A stretch of 16,083 nucleotides of DNA from the NCBI GenBank assembly GCA_024276775.1, contig JAJRWO010000276.1, forward strand, positions 1 through 16,083, given 5' to 3'. The notes beneath the pieces were generated by a model that saw only the letters and a program-made list of their open reading frames with translations, ran no database searches and was not told the origin of the DNA. The position numbers and the translations under genes are program-made. Below are positions 13,515 to 16,083 of the stretch, piece by piece. Position 1 is the stretch's first letter; the number at the start of each line of letters is the position of its first letter. The DNA comes from Gammaproteobacteria bacterium (GTDB taxonomy: Bacteria > Pseudomonadota > Gammaproteobacteria > Tenderiales > Tenderiaceae).

Positions 13515-13697
13515 ATGGCCGTACAAAAGAGTAAAGTGACACCTTCAAGACGTGGTATGCGTCGTTCGCATGATTCGTTAACCACAGCAGCGGTTTCTAT
13601 TGAGCCGACTACAGGTGAAACACATCGTCGTCATCACATCAGTGCTAGTGGTTACTATCGCGGCAAAAAAGTTATTGACGTTGCAGGCGACGAATAA
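13515..13697 (+). CDS. rpmF: 50S ribosomal protein L32
   Basis: 60 residues: MAVQKSKVTPSRRGMRRSHD is the typical L32 start, very basic, and HHISASGYYRGKKVI is the conserved C-terminal part. It is of the cysteine-free type, without the zinc-binding Cys pairs found in some bacterial L32. A good ribosome binding site (TAGGAG, 13501-13506) lies about 8 bases before the ATG, in contrast to yceD. It is preceded by an 84-base gap with a palindrome and a weak internal promoter candidate. It is followed by plsX after 42 bases. Confidence 0.97.
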   Translation: MAVQKSKVTPSRRGMRRSHDSLTTAAVSIEPTTGETHRRHHISASGYYRGKKVIDVAGDE

Positions 13698-13739
13698 TAA
13701 CTGCAATTCTATTTTTTTAGATAGCAGAGCGTTTATTGA

Positions 13740-14777
13740 GTGACAACAATCGCGCTTGACGCCATGGGCGGTGACCATGGCGTTGCTACAACCGTTTCCG
13801 CAGCATGTCAGCTGCTTAAAGAAACCTCTTCTAAAGATTCTAAGGTAAAACTTATTCTCGTTGGTCAGCAGGATGTGATTGCTGACGCCTTGCGTAAAGT
13901 AAATGTCAATGTTGGCAAATATTTATCTATTCAGCACGCTTCTGAAGTGGTTGAAATGGGTGAGTCACCTGCTCTAGCGCTACGTGGTAAAAAAGATTCT
14001 TCAATGCGCGTTGCCATTAATTTGGTGAAAGAGGGTGTTGCCGATGCTTGCGTCAGCGCTGGTAATACCGGCGCGCTAATGGCGACATCACGTTATGTCT
14101 TGAAGACCTTGCCAGGGATTGATCGCCCGGCGATTTGCTCGACGTTACCCACCATTGATCCTGATACCCACACCCATATGTTGGATTTGGGCGCGAATGT
14201 TGATACCAGTGCTGAACACTTGTTTCAATTTGCTGTTATGGGCTCAGTGCTTGTTGCGGCAGTTGATGATATCGCTGCTCCGACGGTCGGTTTGTTAAAT
14301 ATCGGCGAAGAAGAAATGAAGGGTAACGAACAGGTTAAGCAAGCAGCAAAGTTATTGGAAAATAGCCATTTAAACTATTACGGCTTTGTTGAAGGCGATG
14401 ATATTTATAAAGGCAAAGTTAATGTTGTTGTCTGCGATGGTTTTGCTGGTAATGTTGCACTAAAGAGTAGTGAAGGTGTTGCTAAGATGATTAGTCATTA
14501 TTTAAAAAAATCATTTAATAAGAATTTGCTGACACGAATTGCCGGCGTGTGTGCCAGCAGTGTATTAAAACAGTTTCGTGACCGTATGGATCCACGCCGA
14601 TATAATGGCGCTAGCTTACTTGGGCTGCGTGGCATTGTTGTTAAAAGCCATGGTGGTGCTGATGCCTTTGCGTTTAAGCACGCTATAAAAGAAGCAATTA
14701 TTGAGGTGGAAAAAAATGTACCTCAGCAACTGGAAAAAGAAGTGGAAGACGTTTTAGTAGGGCAACGTGCAGGATGA
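13740..14777 (+). CDS. plsX: phosphate acyltransferase PlsX
   Basis: 345 residues from a GTG at 13740, the only start that retains the conserved N-terminus TTIALDAMGGDHG. PlsX converts acyl-ACP and phosphate to acyl-phosphate, the acyl donor for glycerol-3-phosphate acylation by PlsY, at the inner face of the membrane. Visible motifs include SAGNTGALMA, LDLGANVD, GLLNIGEEEMKG and VCDGFAGNVALKSSEG, all typical. The ribosome binding site is weak (AGCAGAGC), matching the GTG start. The stop overlaps the fabH ATG by 4 bases (ATGA, 14774-14777), so the two are translationally coupled. Confidence 0.97.
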   Translation: MTTIALDAMGGDHGVATTVSAACQLLKETSSKDSKVKLILVGQQDVIADALRKVNVNVGKYLSIQHASEVVEMGESPALALRGKKDSSMRVAINLVKEGVADACVSAGNTGALMATSRYVLKTLPGIDRPAICSTLPTIDPDTHTHMLDLGANVDTSAEHLFQFAVMGSVLVAAVDDIAAPTVGLLNIGEEEMKGNEQVKQAAKLLENSHLNYYGFVEGDDIYKGKVNVVVCDGFAGNVALKSSEGVAKMISHYLKKSFNKNLLTRIAGVCASSVLKQFRDRMDPRRYNGASLLGLRGIVVKSHGGADAFAFKHAIKEAIIEVEKNVPQQLEKEVEDVLVGQRAG

Positions 14778-15742
14778 TTTATTCACGTATAAGCGGCACC
14801 GGTAGTTTTTTACCAGAGAAGGTTTATACCAATGCTGATTTAGAACGCATGGTGGATACCTCTGATGAGTGGATTATCGAACGCACTGGTATTAAGCAAC
14901 GTCATATTGCCGGCGAAGGTGAAACGACTTGTGATTTGGCTGAGCATGCATCACGTGCTGCGATTGAAGCCGCAGGTTTATCCCCCGATGATATCGACTT
15001 AATTGTTTTTGCAACGACCACGCCTGATCAAGTTTTTCCTAGTACTGCCTGTTTATTACAAAAGCGTTTAGGCATACATGGGCCAGCTGCATTTGATGTG
15101 CAAGCAGTATGTTCTGGTTTTATCTATGCGATATCTATTGCTGATAAATTCATTAAAACAGATTCAGCAAAAAATGCCTTAGTCGTTGGCTCTGAAACCA
15201 TGTCGCGCATTGTTGATTGGACTGATCGCGAAACCTGTATTTTATTTGGTGACGGTGCGGGGGCAGTTGTACTGAGTGCGAGTGATGAACCTGGTATTAT
15301 TTCAACGCATTTGCATGCTGATGGTCAATACGAACCTTTGTTAACTGTGCCTAAAGGTATTTCGACAGATTATGAGGCGGTTAAACAAAGCGAAGCTTTT
15401 ATTAATATGAAAGGTCGTGAAGTTTTCAAAGTCGCCGTTAATACATTGGGCGGTATTGTTGAAGAAACATTAAGCGCTGCGGGCATGACACAAGACGATG
15501 TTGATTGGTTGGTGCCACATCAAGCGAATATTCGAATTATTAATGCCATTGGAAAAAAACTCCGCTTGCCAAGTGAGCGCGTTGTAGTCACTGTACAAAA
15601 TCACGGTAATACCTCTGCCGCTTCAGTGCCCTTAGCATTGGATACGGCTATTCGAGATGGCCGTATCCAACGTGGTGAAACCTTATTTTTAGAAGCTTTT
15701 GGTGGCGGGTTCACCTGGGGCTCTGCTTTACTTACCTATTAG
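14774..15742 (+). CDS. fabH: 3-oxoacyl-ACP synthase III (KAS III)
   Basis: 322 residues, normal for FabH. The thiolase-fold catalytic triad is complete: Cys113 (FDVQAVCSGFIYA), His249 (WLVPHQANIRI) and Asn279 (HGNTSAASVPLA). RTGIKQRHIA (38-47) and GDGAGAVVL (159-167) are also standard. The enzyme condenses acetyl-CoA with malonyl-ACP to start type II fatty acid synthesis in the cytoplasm. It overlaps plsX by 4 bases and is followed 14 bases later by fabD, which supplies its malonyl-ACP. Confidence 0.97.
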   Translation: MIYSRISGTGSFLPEKVYTNADLERMVDTSDEWIIERTGIKQRHIAGEGETTCDLAEHASRAAIEAAGLSPDDIDLIVFATTTPDQVFPSTACLLQKRLGIHGPAAFDVQAVCSGFIYAISIADKFIKTDSAKNALVVGSETMSRIVDWTDRETCILFGDGAGAVVLSASDEPGIISTHLHADGQYEPLLTVPKGISTDYEAVKQSEAFINMKGREVFKVAVNTLGGIVEETLSAAGMTQDDVDWLVPHQANIRIINAIGKKLRLPSERVVVTVQNHGNTSAASVPLALDTAIRDGRIQRGETLFLEAFGGGFTWGSALLTY

Positions 15743-15756
15743 TCGTTATTTTTATT

Positions 15757-16083
15757 ATGTCTTATTCTTTTGTTTTTCCTGGTCAAGGTTCACAAGCTGT
15801 TGGCATGTTGGCCGAGCTGTATGATCAAGAACCTATTATTGCTGCAACGTTCGACGAAGCTTCTGCCTTATTAGGTTATGACCTATGGCAAGTGGTTAAG
15901 GAAGGGCCTGCAGAAGAGTTAAATAAAACTGAAATCACTCAACCTGCGATTTTAGTCGCGTCGGTGGCGTGTTATCGCGTTTGGCTTGATAAGGGGCTTG
16001 ATGCACCTATTGCCATGAGTGGTCACAGTTTAGGTGAATACTCTGCCTTGGTTTGTGCCGGCGCTTTATCATTTGCTGATGCG
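15757..16083 (+). CDS. fabD: malonyl-CoA:ACP transacylase, N-terminal part (cut by window end)
   Basis: The first 109 codons are in the window. The start MSYSFVFPGQGSQAVGM has the conserved GQGSQ loop (10-14), and the catalytic serine lies in SGHSLGEYSAL (Ser91). TEITQPAILVAS (59-70) is typical of FabD. It moves malonyl from CoA to ACP for chain start and elongation. No strong Shine-Dalgarno sequence is visible before the ATG, and the upstream 14 bases are T-rich. The usual next genes, fabG and acpP, would lie beyond the window. Confidence 0.96.
   Translation, partial: MSYSFVFPGQGSQAVGMLAELYDQEPIIAATFDEASALLGYDLWQVVKEGPAEELNKTEITQPAILVASVACYRVWLDKGLDAPIAMSGHSLGEYSALVCAGALSFADA

Overview
The window looks like chromosomal DNA of a gammaproteobacterium. 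The strongest sign is the right end, where yceF (minus strand) diverges from yceD-rpmF-plsX-fabH-fabD (plus strand). This is the classical gammaproteobacterial ribosomal protein L32 / fatty-acid synthesis locus. REP-associated tyrosine transposases (RAYTs) fit the same group. I cannot name the genus.

Layout. (1) 1-2271: an AT-rich plus-strand pair. The first gene is the C-terminal part of an alpha/beta-hydrolase-like protein cut by the window edge. Eight bases later comes a membrane-anchored protein with a coiled-coil stretch and a carboxypeptidase-regulatory-like beta domain. (2) 2272-4227: a repeat nest. It holds two nearly identical 3'-truncated RAYT copies in tandem, then one intact, divergent RAYT flanked by near-perfect inverted repeats, with short GATC-rich direct repeats and a 19-bp tandem repeat at the edges. 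(3) 4382-11953: a tightly packed minus-strand operon for an Mrp/Mnh-type multisubunit cation/proton antiporter related to the membrane arm of complex I. In transcription order it reads mnhE, a tandem universal stress protein, mnhF, mnhG, a fused MrpA-C-terminal+MrpB subunit, mnhC, and three separate antiporter-like (NuoL/M/N-type) subunits. Most junctions are 4-base ATGA stop/start overlaps. (4) 11954-12252: a 299-bp AT-rich spacer with inverted repeats. (5) 12253-16083: the yceF / yceD-rpmF-plsX-fabHD housekeeping locus; fabD runs off the end.

Working together: the antiporter operon encodes all the small Mrp subunits (C, E, F, G) plus the B and MrpA-C-terminal parts, but no full-length MrpA. 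MrpA's N-terminal antiporter module must come from one of the stand-alone 499- or 427-residue proteins. The gene order E-F-G-(A'B)-C-D resembles archaeal Mbh/Mbx-type modules more than the Bacillus mrpABCDEFG order, yet no hydrogenase or quinone-module genes follow it here. The third antiporter-like subunit lacks the TM5 glutamate expected for proton translocation. mnhG appears to start at a rare AUA codon behind a perfect Shine-Dalgarno sequence. The housekeeping block links lipid precursor synthesis (PlsX, FabH, FabD) with L32 and YceD. Its promoter sits almost on top of the yceD start codon, suggesting a leaderless or nearly leaderless message.
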